Source: Microtetraspora fusca
Lineage (GTDB): Bacteria; Actinomycetota; Actinomycetes; Streptosporangiales; Streptosporangiaceae
Length of the DNA: 64,000 nucleotides
Assembly (NCBI RefSeq): GCF_001570365.1
Contig: NZ_BBYK01000038.1
Coordinates: 418,787 to 482,786, forward strand
Reading direction: 5' to 3'
A model generated the notes under the pieces. That model had not been told where the DNA came from, searched no databases, and saw only the letters and a program-made list of their open reading frames with translations. Below, piece by piece: positions 18,505 through 28,325 of the stretch. The translations under genes were made by a program, and so were the position numbers. Each line of letters opens with the position of its first letter. Position 1 is the first letter of the stretch.

Positions 18505-18563
18505 CGTTCCAGTTTGTCAGGTGATCGCGACAGGTCGGGCCATGTCAGACCGTACGGCCCGCG

Positions 18564-20069
18564 TCACAGCGCGCGGACCGCGTCGGGAAGGGCCTCGGCC
18601 ACGTCGAGCGCCGCGATCGCCGCCCCGCCGCCGGGCCGCACGCCGCCCGCGGGGCCGGCCGCCGCGATCCGCCCGGCGAGCCCGTGCAGGTACGCGGCGC
18701 AGGACGCGGCGTCGTAGCAGCTCAGCCCGCCGGCGAGCAGGGCGCCCGCGACGCCCGACAAGACGTCTCCCGTGCCGCCGGTGGCCAGCCACGGCGTCCC
18801 GGTGGAGTTGACCCGCACCGGCCGGTCCTCCTCGGCCACCAGGGTGGTGGCCCCCTTCAACAACACGGTCGCGCCCAGTTCGTGCGCCGCACGACGGACG
18901 TGCTCGATCCGCCGCGCCTCGACGTCCTCGCGCGGCACGTCGAGCAGCCGCGCCAGCTCCCCCGCGTGCGGGGTGAGCAGCGTCGGCCCTGTCCTGCGCA
19001 GCCGCGACCTGTCCCGGGCGACGTGGGTGAGGCCGTCGGCGTCCACGAGGACGGGCAGGTCGGTGCCCAGGATCTCGGCGACGAGGTCGCGGGCGTGCGG
19101 CCCGGTGCCGAGGCCCGGCCCGACCACCCACGCCTGCACCCGCCCGACGTCGGCGAGCACGCCTTTCGAGCCGGGGGCGAGCACCGTCGTGACCGCCTCG
19201 GGCCAGCGGGCCCTGACGTAGCGGACGGGCTCCTCGACGCCCGCGAAGCGCACCATCCCCACCCCGGCGCGTATGGCGCCGCCCACGGCGAGCACGGCCG
19301 CGCCGGTGAAGGTGTCGCTCCCGGCCACGATGCCGATGACACCCCTGCGGTATTTATCCGACTCGTGCGCCGGGCTCGGCAGCAGGTCGGCGACGTCGTC
19401 GGCGGTCGGCGCGGCCACGTCCGCGTCCGGCAGGTACGGCCCGAGCCCGATGTCCACCGGCTCCACCGTCCCGCAGAACGCCGCGCCCGGATCGACCAGC
19501 AGACCGACCTTGTACGCGCCGAACGTGACGGTCGTGTGGGCCCGGACCGCGGGCCCGTCCACGCGTCCGGTGCTCGCGTCCACCCCGCTCGGGACATCCA
19601 CCGCGACCACGAGGCCGGGGGCGTCCGCGACGAGCCCGGCCAGCGTGCCGTACGGCTCGCGCAGCGCGCCCGCGCTCCCGATGCCGACCAGGCCGTCCAT
19701 GACGAGGTCGGCGGCGGCGACCAGCTCGCGGGCCGGCCCGGGGGCGAACTCGGCGGCCCGGCCGCCCGCGGCGCTCAGCGCGGCCAGGCCCCCCTGGTGG
19801 GCGCGCGACCCGGCGAGGATCGCGTCCACCCGCGCGCCCCGCGCGGCCAGGCGGGCCCCGGCGTACAGGGCGTCTCCCCCGTTGTCGCCGCTCCCGATCA
19901 GCAGGACGACGCGGGAGCCGTACACACGGCCGCGGGCGCGGGCGAGCACCCGGGCACAGGTGGAGGCGAGCCCGGAGGCGGCGCGGCTCATCAGGGTGCC
20001 CTCGGGCAGCCGCGCCATCAGCGCCCGCTCGGCGGCCCGGATCTGGTCGGAGGTGTACGCGGTCCGCAT
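18564..20069 (-). CDS. nnr: bifunctional NAD(P)H-hydrate epimerase / ADP-dependent dehydratase
   Basis: Repairs hydrated NADH and NADPH. 501 residues in two domains. The N-terminal epimerase (1-215) has GSGDNGGDALYAG and VAVDVPSGVDASTG. The C-terminal ribokinase-like dehydratase (about 225-500) has RRGVIGIVAGSDTFTGAAVL, LLTPHAGELARLL and TGGTGDVLSGVAGALLAGGL. On the minus strand TAGCGT ends 7 nt before the ATG, so the mRNA is probably leaderless. It sits between acpS and alr as in other actinobacteria. Confidence 0.95.
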   Translation of the reverse strand: MRTAYTSDQIRAAERALMARLPEGTLMSRAASGLASTCARVLARARGRVYGSRVVLLIGSGDNGGDALYAGARLAARGARVDAILAGSRAHQGGLAALSAAGGRAAEFAPGPARELVAAADLVMDGLVGIGSAGALREPYGTLAGLVADAPGLVVAVDVPSGVDASTGRVDGPAVRAHTTVTFGAYKVGLLVDPGAAFCGTVEPVDIGLGPYLPDADVAAPTADDVADLLPSPAHESDKYRRGVIGIVAGSDTFTGAAVLAVGGAIRAGVGMVRFAGVEEPVRYVRARWPEAVTTVLAPGSKGVLADVGRVQAWVVGPGLGTGPHARDLVAEILGTDLPVLVDADGLTHVARDRSRLRRTGPTLLTPHAGELARLLDVPREDVEARRIEHVRRAAHELGATVLLKGATTLVAEEDRPVRVNSTGTPWLATGGTGDVLSGVAGALLAGGLSCYDAASCAAYLHGLAGRIAAAGPAGGVRPGGGAAIAALDVAEALPDAVRAL

Positions 20070-20182
20070 GGGTTCGACGCTATCCCGGGGACGATCACCA
20101 GCGCGACGACCGGTCGCGGCGCGTGATGGCGGAGGGCGCCGGCCATCCCAGCCAAGTCGAGGAGAGACGGCGCGGAACCGGC

Positions 20183-20533
20183 CTACGACTCCGCGATCAC
20201 GTAGGCGATGGCGACGCCTCCGTCATGGGTCAGGGAGACGTGCCACCTCTTGACCCCGAGGGCGCGGGCCGCCTCGCCCGCCGCGCCGGTGACGCGGACC
20301 AGGGGCCGGCCGTTCTCGTCCTGGACGATCTCCGCCTCGGTGTGGGCGAGCCCGGGCGGGCAGCCGAGTGCCTTGGCGACCGCCTCCTTCGCCGCGAACC
20401 TGGCGGCCAGCGACTCCGTGCGCAGCCCGCGCTCCGCCTCGGCGAACAGCCGCTCCCGGAGTGCGGGGGTGCGCTCCAGCGTGGCCTCGAACCTGGTCAC
20501 ATCGACGACGTCGACTCCGATTCCCACGATCAC
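20183..20533 (-). CDS. acpS: holo-[acyl-carrier-protein] synthase
   Basis: Transfers 4'-phosphopantetheine from CoA to apo-ACP for fatty acid synthesis. 116 residues. Mg2+-binding Asp8 is in [13 protein letters not shown] and Glu50 in [31 protein letters not shown] is the C-terminal family signature. GTG start at 20533, with TAGCCT 6 nt upstream, suggests a leaderless transcript. Divergent from coaA, which supplies the CoA pathway. Confidence 0.96.
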   Translation of the reverse strand: MIVGIGVDVVDVTRFEATLERTPALRERLFAEAERGLRTESLAARFAAKEAVAKALGCPPGLAHTEAEIVQDENGRPLVRVTGAAGEAARALGVKRWHVSLTHDGGVAIAYVIAES

Positions 20534-20773
20534 AGAGCGAGGCTACCCGCCCTCCGGCCGTCCGGGCCCCGACCCGTCGGAGGACCGCGGCCCGGCTCGT
20601 CCGGGTGACCCTGCGCCCGTTCTGTGCCGCCTTGACCACATGCGGAGGTCGCTCGCCTTGGAGCCCCACCCCTTTTCCTGGAATCCGCGGCCGCAATCCA
20701 CCGGTTTCATCCACAGGCTGTGCACCGCTCCCGACCGAAGACGTTTTCGACCGGCTGAGTAGGCTTGGCCGAC

Positions 20774-21697
20774 GTGGCAGATGGAGACGTGTACGCCGAG
20801 TTCAGCCGCGCCCAGTGGAGGGACCTCCGCAAGAGCACGCCGCTGACCCTCACCGAGGCGGAGCTGGAGGATCTACGCGGCGTCGACGACCCGATCGACC
20901 TCGCGGAGGTCACCGACATCTACCTGCCGCTGACCCGGCTGCTCAACCTCCACTTCACCGGCTCCCGGCAGCGCAGCGCCGCCGTTGGGGCCTTCCTCGG
21001 CGAGCGCGACGATCGCGTGCCGTACGTGCTGGGCATCGCGGGCAGCGTCGCGGTGGGCAAGTCGACCACGGCGCGGGTGCTGCACGCCCTGCTGGCCCGC
21101 TGGCCCGAGCACCCCCGGGTCGATCTGATCACCACCGACAGCTTCCTCTACCCGAACAAGGTGCTGGAAGAGCGCGGCATCATGCACCGCAAGGGCTTCC
21201 CGGAGAGCTACGACCGGCGAGCGCTGGTCAAGTTCGTCGCCGACGTCAAGGCGGGCACCCCGGAGGTGACCGCCCCGATCTACAGCCACCTCGAGTACGA
21301 CATCGTGCCCGGGGCGAGCCAGACGGTGCGGCGGCCGGACATCCTCATCGTCGAGGGCCTCAACGTGCTGCAGCCCGCGCCGCCCACGTCCCTCGCCGTG
21401 TGCGACTACTTCGACTTCTCGATCTACGTGGACGCCCGGAACGAGGACATCAGGTCCTGGTACATCGACCGGTTCCACAAGCTGCGTCGCACGGCGTTCG
21501 CCGACCCCAAGTCGTACTTCGCGCACATCGCGGACCTGTCGTACGAGGAGGCGACCGAGTTCGCCAAGAACGTGTGGCGTGACATCAACGAGCGCAACCT
21601 CGTCGACAACATCGCGCCCACCCGCGGCCGGGCCGGGCTGATCCTGCGCAAGGGCCCCGACCACTCCATCAGCCGCATCCGGCTGCGCCGTACATAA
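20774..21697 (+). CDS. coaA: type I pantothenate kinase
   Basis: Phosphorylates pantothenate, the first step of CoA synthesis. 307 residues from GTG 20774. P-loop [12 protein letters not shown] (87-98), [30 protein letters not shown] and VEGLNVLQ are all CoaA motifs. A TTG at 20765 is also open, but TAGGCT (20760-20765) ends 8 nt before the GTG, matching the leaderless pattern seen at tsaB. Its stop TAA overlaps a CATAAT box before the next gene. Confidence 0.95.
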   Translation: MADGDVYAEFSRAQWRDLRKSTPLTLTEAELEDLRGVDDPIDLAEVTDIYLPLTRLLNLHFTGSRQRSAAVGAFLGERDDRVPYVLGIAGSVAVGKSTTARVLHALLARWPEHPRVDLITTDSFLYPNKVLEERGIMHRKGFPESYDRRALVKFVADVKAGTPEVTAPIYSHLEYDIVPGASQTVRRPDILIVEGLNVLQPAPPTSLAVCDYFDFSIYVDARNEDIRSWYIDRFHKLRRTAFADPKSYFAHIADLSYEEATEFAKNVWRDINERNLVDNIAPTRGRAGLILRKGPDHSISRIRLRRT

Positions 21698-21705
21698 TCG
21701 TCGTC

Positions 21706-22722
21706 GTGCTGCATCTGCGCGTGATCATCCCGGCCGGGCGTACGGACCGGGTGCTGGAGGCGGTCGAGCGGGCGACCGGGGTCGCCCACATCGTCGTGAT
21801 GCCGAAGGCGGCGCGCCGCCCCAAGGGCGACGTGCTGCTGCTCGACGTGGCCCGCGAGGCGGCGAACGACCTCATCGAGGAGCTGAAGCGCCTCGGCCTC
21901 GAAGAGGACGGCGCCATCGCGATCGAGAACGTCGAGCTGACGATCTCGCGCGCCGCCGAGAAGGCACAGGAGCAGGCCCCCGGCGAGGGCGACGACGCGG
22001 TCATCTGGGACCAGCTCGCCCAGCGCGTGACCGCCGACTCCCGCATCACCTGGGCGTTCCTGGCCTTCCTGGCGATCGCCACGCAGATCGCCGCGATCGG
22101 CGTGCTCATCCCGTCGCAGATCCTGATCGTCGGCGCCATGGTGCTCGGCCCCGAGTTCGGCGCGGTCGCCGCGATCTGCTTCGGCCTGCTGCGCCGCGAG
22201 CCGCGGCTGATCGCGGTCGCGGTGCGGACGCTGGCCGTCGGGTTCGGCGCGGCCATCCTGGTCACCTTCCTCTGCGCGTTCGTGTCGCGCGGCATCGGCT
22301 GGGTCGAGCCCGAGATGCTGCGGCACAACCAGGACGTGTGGTTCATCGTCTCGCCGGACAAGTGGTCGTTCATCGTCGCCGTGCTGGCCGGCGCGGCGGG
22401 CGTGCTCTCGATCACGGCCGGCAAGTCCTCCGCCCTGGTGGGGGTCTTCATCTCGGTGACCACGGTCCCCGCCGCCGGTTACATGGCGGTCGCGATGGCG
22501 CTCGGCCGCTGGGACGAGGTCGGCCACTCGCTGGCCCAGCTCGCCGTCAACATCGCCGGCATGGTCGCCGCCGGCACCGCCACCCTGTTCGCGCAGCGCT
22601 TCCTCTGGCAGCGGCTCGGCGGCCGGGTCCCGGTGGCCCCCGCCGCGCCGCCGCGCCCGGTGGTCCCCACCGTACGGCACCGCACCAACGGCGGGAAGCG
22701 GCGCACCGGCACCAGAAGATGA
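21706..22722 (+). CDS. DUF389 family membrane protein
   Basis: 338 residues. A cytoplasmic N-terminal domain of about 95 residues (LHLRVIIPAGRTDRVLEAVE) is followed by about six hydrophobic segments between 120 and 300 (for example WAFLAFLAIATQIAAIGVL and ILIVGAMVLGPEFGAVAAI), then a basic Pro/Arg-rich tail. This is the DUF389 (TIGR00341-type) integral membrane family; its transport role is not established. GTG start 8 bp after coaA; CATAAT ends 7 nt before it, so it may have its own leaderless promoter. Confidence 0.85.
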   Translation: MLHLRVIIPAGRTDRVLEAVERATGVAHIVVMPKAARRPKGDVLLLDVAREAANDLIEELKRLGLEEDGAIAIENVELTISRAAEKAQEQAPGEGDDAVIWDQLAQRVTADSRITWAFLAFLAIATQIAAIGVLIPSQILIVGAMVLGPEFGAVAAICFGLLRREPRLIAVAVRTLAVGFGAAILVTFLCAFVSRGIGWVEPEMLRHNQDVWFIVSPDKWSFIVAVLAGAAGVLSITAGKSSALVGVFISVTTVPAAGYMAVAMALGRWDEVGHSLAQLAVNIAGMVAAGTATLFAQRFLWQRLGGRVPVAPAAPPRPVVPTVRHRTNGGKRRTGTRR

Positions 22723-22803
22723 GGCGCACCCGCCACGGTATGAGGGACGGCTCCTCCTCTTGATGGAGGTCTCGGGGGGTACACCGAGAGTAGTGTGCGG
22801 ATC

Positions 22804-23706
22804 ATGACAATCCTCGCAACCGAGGGTCTGACCAAGCGGTTTCCCCGTGTGACGGCGCTCGACCGGCTCTCGATCACCGTCGGCACCGGCGTCACCGGGC
22901 TCGTCGGCGCGAACGGCGCCGGCAAGTCCACGCTGATCAAGATTCTTCTCGGCCTGCTCCCGGCCACCTCCGGCCGGGCCGAGGTGCTCGGCATGGACGC
23001 CGCCACCCGTGGGCCGGAGATCCGCCGCGTCGTCGGCTACATGCCCGAGCACGAATGCCTGCCGCCCGACGTGTCCGCCACCGAGTTCGTGGTGCACATG
23101 GCGCAGATGTCCGGCCTGCCGCGCACCGCCGCCCGCGAGCGGGCGGCCGACATCCTGCGGCACGTCGGCCTGCACGAGGAGCGGTACCGCCCGATCGGCG
23201 GCTACTCCACCGGCATGCGGCAGCGGGTCAAGCTGGCTCAGGCACTCGTCCACGATCCCCGGCTGGTCTTCCTGGACGAGCCGACCAACGGTCTCGACCC
23301 CCAGGGCCGCGACGACATGCTCGCGCTGATCCGGCGCGTCGGCACCGAGTTCGGCATCAGCGTCCTGGTCACCTCCCACCTGCTCGGCGAGCTCGAGCGG
23401 GTGTGCGACCACGTCATCGTGATCGACGGCGGCACCCTGCTCCGCTCGTCCGCGATCGGCGAGTTCACCCAGGCCACCCAGGCCATCGCCGTCGAGGTCG
23501 AGGAGGGGCTCGAACCCCTCGCGGCCCGGCTCGCGGAGCTGGGCGAGGCGGTGGCGGTGCAGGGGCGCGTCCTGACCGTGCAGGTCCGCTCGGAGAGCAC
23601 CTTCGACGCCGTACGCGACGCCGTCTGCGATCTCGACCTGAACCTCGTCCGGCTCGAACAGCGTCGCGGCCGCATCGAGGACGTCTTCAAGGAGCCGGCG
23701 GCATGA
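22804..23706 (+). CDS. ABC transporter ATP-binding protein (first of operon)
   Basis: 300-residue ABC-2-type ATPase. Walker A GANGAGKST, signature YSTGMRQRVKLAQAL, Walker B LVFLDEPTNGLD and the H-loop VTSHLLGE are intact. A C-terminal regulatory region of about 80 residues follows. The ATG at 22804 is chosen because TAGTGT ends 7 nt before it; a GTG at 22795 lies inside that box. It overlaps the permease start by ATGA, so the two act as a pair. Substrate unknown; the absence of solute-binding genes points to export. Confidence 0.92.
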   Translation: MTILATEGLTKRFPRVTALDRLSITVGTGVTGLVGANGAGKSTLIKILLGLLPATSGRAEVLGMDAATRGPEIRRVVGYMPEHECLPPDVSATEFVVHMAQMSGLPRTAARERAADILRHVGLHEERYRPIGGYSTGMRQRVKLAQALVHDPRLVFLDEPTNGLDPQGRDDMLALIRRVGTEFGISVLVTSHLLGELERVCDHVIVIDGGTLLRSSAIGEFTQATQAIAVEVEEGLEPLAARLAELGEAVAVQGRVLTVQVRSESTFDAVRDAVCDLDLNLVRLEQRRGRIEDVFKEPAA

Positions 23707-24569
23707 CCGAGCACACCGCGATCATCCACGACATCGGCTACCGGCACTACGAGGGGCCCAGGCTCGGCCGGGGGAACGCGGCGCGTGCCCTCGCCCTGCA
23801 CAGCCTGCGCGGCGTCTTCGGCCTCGGCCGGACGACCCGCGCCAAGATCATCCCGTTCCTGCTCGCCGCGATCATGATGCTGCCGGCCGTGGTGTCGATC
23901 GCCGTGATGGCCCTGGCCAAGCAGTCCGGCATCGGCTATCCCTCGTACGCGGTGGCGATGCAGGCCGTGCTCGCCATCTTCCTGGCCTCGCAGGCGCCGT
24001 ACCTGGTGGCTCCTGACCTGCGCTATCGCGTGCTTCCGCTGTACCTGTCCCGCCCCGTGACCGTGCTCGACTACGTCGGGGCCAAGTTGGCCGCCATGAC
24101 GGCCGCGCTGTTCCTGCTGCTCGCGGTGCCGCTCACCGTCATGTACGTCGGCGAGCTGCTGGTGGACCTGCCCGGCCCGCCGCACACCCGCGACTACATC
24201 GCCTCCGTGGTGTCCGCCCTGCTCGTCGCCCTGCTGCTGGCCTCGATCGGGCTGGCGCTCGCGTCGTTCACGCCGAGGCGCGGGCTCGGGGTCGCCTCGG
24301 TGATCGCGTTCTACCTGTTCACCTCGGCGGTCTCCGGGGTGTTCTTCGCCGTGCTCTCGGCCAACGGCCACGAGATCGCCGCAAGATGGGCGCTGCTGAT
24401 CAACCCGATCTTCCTCGTCGACTCCGTGCAGGTGGCGCTGTTCGGCACCGCGCCCTCCACCGGCGAGGGCTACCCCGCGGGTCCCTGGTCGGCGCTGATC
24501 CTGCTGGCCGTGATCGCTCTCGCGCTGACGGCGCTCGTCTCGCGCTACCGGAAGGCGGCCTCCTCATGA
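23703..24569 (+). CDS. ABC transporter permease (first)
   Basis: 288-residue membrane subunit with about six transmembrane segments, for example IIPFLLAAIMMLPAVVSIAV and ALLVALLLASIGLALASF. The N-terminal DIGYRHYEGPRLGR is typical of an actinobacterial ABC-2 permease group. ATG overlaps the upstream ATPase stop, and its own TGA overlaps the next ATG, so the first three genes are translationally coupled. Confidence 0.88.
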   Translation: MTEHTAIIHDIGYRHYEGPRLGRGNAARALALHSLRGVFGLGRTTRAKIIPFLLAAIMMLPAVVSIAVMALAKQSGIGYPSYAVAMQAVLAIFLASQAPYLVAPDLRYRVLPLYLSRPVTVLDYVGAKLAAMTAALFLLLAVPLTVMYVGELLVDLPGPPHTRDYIASVVSALLVALLLASIGLALASFTPRRGLGVASVIAFYLFTSAVSGVFFAVLSANGHEIAARWALLINPIFLVDSVQVALFGTAPSTGEGYPAGPWSALILLAVIALALTALVSRYRKAASS

Positions 24570-25519
24570 CGGTCACCACCGTTCCCACCGTCGCGACCCG
24601 GCCGGGCGTCGTCCAGCTCTCCGGGGTCTCCCGCTGGTACGGCAACGTGGTCGCGGTCAATGACGTCACGATGACGATCGGGCCCGGCGTCACCGGACTG
24701 CTCGGCCCCAACGGCGCGGGCAAGTCGACGCTGCTGCACATCATGGCGGGCTTCCTCGCTCCGTCGAACGGCACCGCCACGCTGGGCGGGCAGCAGATCT
24801 GGCGCAACCACGACATCTACCGCCACATCGGCCTGGTCCCGGAGCGGGAGGGCGTCTACGGCTTCCTGACCGGGTGGCAGTTCGTGCTGTCCGCCGCCCG
24901 CCTGCACCGGCTGCCGAACCCCGACGAGGCGGCGACCCGCGCTCTCGACCTCGTCGAGATGACCCACGCCAAGGACCGCCGGGTCGAGACGTACTCCAAG
25001 GGCATGCGCCAGCGGGTCAAGGTGGCCGCCGCGCTGGTCCACGACCCGCACGTGCTGCTGCTCGACGAGCCCTTCAACGGCATGGACCCGCGCCAGCGGC
25101 TCCACCTGATGGACCTCGTCCGGCGGATGGGCGCCGAGGGCCGGACCATCCTCTTCAGCTCGCACATCCTGGAGGAGGTCGAGCGGGTCGCCGAGCAGAT
25201 CGAGGTCATGGTCGCGGGACGGCACGCCGCCTCCGGCGACTACCGCGAGATCCGCCGCAGGATGACCGACCGCCCGCACATCTTCCGGGTCCGCTCCAGC
25301 GACGACCGGCGGCTGGCCGCCGCGCTGATCGCCGACCCCAGCTCGGGGGCGGTCTCCCTGACGGACGGCGGTCTGGAGGTGCAGGCGCTCGACTTCGGCC
25401 GCTTCACCCGGCTGCTGCCGAGGGTGGCCCGCGACGCCGGGGTCCGCCTCTGGCAGGTGTCCCCCACCGACGAGGACCTGGAAAGCGTCTTCTCCTACCT
25501 CATCCAGCCCCGTGCGTGA
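24566..25519 (+). CDS. ABC transporter ATP-binding protein (second of operon)
   Basis: 317-residue ATPase related to the first. Walker A GPNGAGKST, signature YSKGMRQRVKVAAAL, Walker B VLLLDEPFNGMD and H-loop FSSHILEEVER are complete. The C-terminal 100 residues differ from the first ATPase, consistent with pairing to a different permease. Starts ATGA within the first permease stop. Confidence 0.92.
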   Translation: MTVTTVPTVATRPGVVQLSGVSRWYGNVVAVNDVTMTIGPGVTGLLGPNGAGKSTLLHIMAGFLAPSNGTATLGGQQIWRNHDIYRHIGLVPEREGVYGFLTGWQFVLSAARLHRLPNPDEAATRALDLVEMTHAKDRRVETYSKGMRQRVKVAAALVHDPHVLLLDEPFNGMDPRQRLHLMDLVRRMGAEGRTILFSSHILEEVERVAEQIEVMVAGRHAASGDYREIRRRMTDRPHIFRVRSSDDRRLAAALIADPSSGAVSLTDGGLEVQALDFGRFTRLLPRVARDAGVRLWQVSPTDEDLESVFSYLIQPRA

Positions 25520-25639
25520 CCACAGGCCGGGACCACCCGGACGAACCCCCGGAACCGTATCTCACCGGGCTCCGCGCGCGGCGGCTCCCATCCCTGACAG
25601 CGCGCAGGACGCCCGGAGCAGTCGAGCGGAGCGAGACCA

Positions 25640-26356
25640 ATGAACACCGTCGTAGCTGACATCACGTACCGGGCGATGCTCGGCCGCAAGCGGATCCTGC
25701 TGCTCGTGCTGCTGCCGCTCGCGCTGATCGCCGTGGCCGGACTGCTCCGGCTCATCGGAGGGTCCAGCGAGGGCACGGCCGTGACGCTGATGAAGTCGTT
25801 CGCCGTCGGCACGATCCTGCCGCTTCTCGGGCTCGTCGCCGGCACCGGCGTGATCGCGCCCGAGATCGAGGACGGCACGATCATGCATCTGCTGTCGAAG
25901 CCGATCTCGCGGCCGGTGATCGCGTTCACCAAGTTCGTCGTGGCCGCGTCCCTGATGGCGCTGTTCGCCGCCCTGCCCACGTTCCTCGCGGCGTACCTGC
26001 TGGTCCAGAACGAGTCCGGCATCGCGTACGGCTTCGCCCTGGGCGCCCTCTTCGCGGGCATCGCCTACGCGGCCGTCTTCCTGCTGCTCGGCGTGCTCAC
26101 CCGGCACGCCGTGACGATCGGCGTCATCTACGCCCTGATCTGGGAGGGCCTCGTCGGCGGCTACGTGCCCGGGGCGCGCACGTTCTCGATCCAGCAGTGG
26201 GCCCAGTCGATCGCCGACCAGGTGTCGTCGTCCGCGTTCTTCAAGGCGGACGTCTCGATCGGCTTCGCCGTACCGGCGATCGTCGTCGTGACCGTCGCCG
26301 CCCTGCTGATCGCCGGGCAGCGCCTGCGCAGCCTGTCCCTGACCGGCGAGGAGTGA
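25640..26356 (+). CDS. ABC transporter permease (second)
   Basis: 238-residue ABC-2-type permease with about six membrane helices (RILLLVLLPLALIAVAGLL near the N-terminus; IVVVTVAALLIAGQRL near the C-terminus). GPVIAFTKFVV-like loop sequence follows SKPISR, a feature of permeases that share the MHLLSKPISR motif. Lies 120 bp after the second ATPase, so the operon reads ATPase-permease-ATPase-permease. It is closed by a very strong terminator. Confidence 0.87.
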   Translation: MNTVVADITYRAMLGRKRILLLVLLPLALIAVAGLLRLIGGSSEGTAVTLMKSFAVGTILPLLGLVAGTGVIAPEIEDGTIMHLLSKPISRPVIAFTKFVVAASLMALFAALPTFLAAYLLVQNESGIAYGFALGALFAGIAYAAVFLLLGVLTRHAVTIGVIYALIWEGLVGGYVPGARTFSIQQWAQSIADQVSSSAFFKADVSIGFAVPAIVVVTVAALLIAGQRLRSLSLTGEE

Positions 26357-26360
26357 CCCC

Positions 26361-26404
26361 AAATGAGTGTGGCCTCCGCCGTCCGGCGGAGGCCACACTC
26401 ATTT
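26361..26404. terminator. bidirectional terminator, 20-bp perfect stem
   Basis: AAATGAGTGTGGCCTCCGCC, a GTCC loop and the exact complement. Begins 4 bp after the permease stop and ends 9 bp before the glmM stop. The AAAT/ATTT ends give U-rich tails in both directions. Confidence 0.92.
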
Positions 26405-26413
26405 CACAAGGGG

Positions 26414-27772
26414 TTACGCGCAGCAGGCGCGCACGACCTCGGCGAGACGGCCGGCGACGGCCTCGGCCTGGTCGTGTGACCCGGCCTCGACCATGACCCG
26501 CACCATCGGCTCGGTCCCGCTCGGGCGGATCAGGACCCGCCCCTCGTCACCGAGCTCCGCCTCCGCCACGGCCACGGCGGCGGCCAGCTCCTCCGAGGAG
26601 CGCACCTTCGCCTTGGAGACGTCCCGCACGTTGACGAGCACCTGCGGGAGCTTCGTCATGATGGAGGCCAGGTCGGCCAGCGACGTGCCCGACTTCGCCA
26701 CCGTCGCGAGCAGGTGCAGCGAGGTGAGCAGCCCGTCACCCGTGGTGGCGTGGTCCAGCATGATGAGATGCCCGGACTGCTCGCCGCCGAGGGTGAAGCC
26801 GCCCGCCTGCATCGCCTCCAGCACGTACCGGTCGCCGACGGCGGTCTCCACCACGGTCAGCCCGGCCTCACGCATCGCGATCTTGAAGCCCAGGTTGGAC
26901 ATCACGGTCGCGACGACGGTGTCCTCGGGCAGCCGGCCCTCGGCATGCATGGCGGACGCGAGGACCGCCATGATCTGGTCGCCGTCGACCGCGTCGCCCG
27001 CGGCGGTGACGGCCAGACAGCGGTCCGCGTCGCCGTCGTAGGCGATGCCGACGTCCGCGCCGCACTCGACGACGGCCCTCTTCAGCTCGTCCAGGTGGGT
27101 GGAGCCGACGCCGTCGTTGATGTTCAGCCCGTCGGGAGCGACGCCGATGGTCTCCACCACGGCGCCCGCGCGCAGCAGCGCCTCGGGGGCGACCATGTGG
27201 GCCGCGCCGTGCGCGCAGTCCACGACGACCCGCAGGCCGTCAAGGGGATGCGGCAGGGTGTCGAGCAGGTGCGAGACGTACCGGTCGGCCTCGCCGTACG
27301 CCTCGCGGACCCGGCCGACGGACGCGCCGACGGGCCGATCCCACTTCTCGCCCAGCCGCACTTCGATCTCGTTCTCCACGGCGTCCGGCAGCTTGAAGCC
27401 GCCTCGCGCGAAGAATTTGATGCCGTTGTCCGGGGCGGGGTTGTGCGACGCGGAGAGCATCACCCCGAGGTCGGCCCCCAGAGCCGAAGTCAGGTACGCG
27501 ACCGCCGGGGTGGGCAGCACGCCGAGCCGGAGGACATCCACGCCAGACGACGCAAGGCCGGCGACGACCGCGGCCTCCAGGAACTCTCCTGAAGCTCGCG
27601 GGTCCCGGCCTACGACGGCGATCGGGCGGCCACGCCGCCCGACGCTCGCGTGGAACGCCCCGGCATCGCCGAGGACATGAGCCGCCGCCACGGACAGGTC
27701 CATGGCCAGCTCGGCCGTGAGGTCGCGACCCGCGACCCCACGGACCCCGTCGGTGCCGAAAAGGCGCCCCAA
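26414..27772 (-). CDS. glmM: phosphoglucosamine mutase
   Basis: Converts glucosamine-6-phosphate to glucosamine-1-phosphate for UDP-GlcNAc and the cell wall. 452 residues. Phosphoserine loop [15 protein letters not shown] (Ser109), metal loop [12 protein letters not shown] and sugar loop [10 protein letters not shown], then the C-terminal [14 protein letters not shown], are canonical. The start is the TTG at 27772, giving the family N-terminus [12 protein letters not shown]. It lies one base after the rpsI TAA, so initiation probably depends on coupling to rpsI translation. Confidence 0.95.
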   Translation of the reverse strand: MGRLFGTDGVRGVAGRDLTAELAMDLSVAAAHVLGDAGAFHASVGRRGRPIAVVGRDPRASGEFLEAAVVAGLASSGVDVLRLGVLPTPAVAYLTSALGADLGVMLSASHNPAPDNGIKFFARGGFKLPDAVENEIEVRLGEKWDRPVGASVGRVREAYGEADRYVSHLLDTLPHPLDGLRVVVDCAHGAAHMVAPEALLRAGAVVETIGVAPDGLNINDGVGSTHLDELKRAVVECGADVGIAYDGDADRCLAVTAAGDAVDGDQIMAVLASAMHAEGRLPEDTVVATVMSNLGFKIAMREAGLTVVETAVGDRYVLEAMQAGGFTLGGEQSGHLIMLDHATTGDGLLTSLHLLATVAKSGTSLADLASIMTKLPQVLVNVRDVSKAKVRSSEELAAAVAVAEAELGDEGRVLIRPSGTEPMVRVMVEAGSHDQAEAVAGRLAEVVRACCA

Positions 27773-27773
27773 C

Positions 27774-28295
27774 TTAACGCTTGCTGTACTGCGGAGCCTT
27801 GCGGGCCTTCTTGAGGCCGTACTTCTTCCGCTCCTTGGCCCGAGCGTCACGGGTCAGGAAGCCGGCCTTCTTGAGCGGAGGCCGGTTGGTCTCGGCGTCC
27901 AGGATGGCGAGCGCGCGGGACAGGCCCATGCGCAGGGCGCCGGCCTGGCCGGTCACGCCGCCGCCGTCGATGCGGGCGATGATGTCGAACTGGTCCTCGG
28001 CGCCGAGCGTCACGAAGGGCTCGTTGACGATCTGCTGGTGGACCTTGTTCGGGAAGTAGGCGTCCAGCGAGCGGCCGTTGATGGTCCACTTACCGGTGCC
28101 CGGCACGATGCGGACGCGGGCCACGGCCTCCTTGCGGCGACCGGTGCCGTACGAGTTGCCCGTGGTGATGGGGCGGCGCACAACGCCCTCAGCGCTGGGG
28201 GCGGACTCGGTGGTGTACTCGGAGGGAAACTCCTCGGACGAGAACTCGTCCTGCTCGCCCTCGACGAGCGTCTCGATACCGTTGGGCTCGGCCAC
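27774..28295 (-). CDS. rpsI: 30S ribosomal protein S9
   Basis: 173 residues. The conserved part begins near 50 with [20 protein letters not shown] and ends in the invariant C-terminal [11 protein letters not shown], which reaches the P-site tRNA. The first 45 residues are an acidic Glu/Ser-rich extension, common in actinobacterial S9 and absent from E. coli. Follows rplM by 30 bp and precedes glmM by 1 bp. Confidence 0.97.
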   Translation of the reverse strand: MAEPNGIETLVEGEQDEFSSEEFPSEYTTESAPSAEGVVRRPITTGNSYGTGRRKEAVARVRIVPGTGKWTINGRSLDAYFPNKVHQQIVNEPFVTLGAEDQFDIIARIDGGGVTGQAGALRMGLSRALAILDAETNRPPLKKAGFLTRDARAKERKKYGLKKARKAPQYSKR

Positions 28296-28325
28296 GGTTC
28301 TCCTCTTACTTTCCTGGCTCGGCGA

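Noticed and set aside
21424-23412. 662-codon minus-strand frame across coaA, DUF389 and ABC genes
   Set aside because: Runs antisense to three well-supported genes and has shadow-like composition (Asp/Gly/Arg/His-rich).
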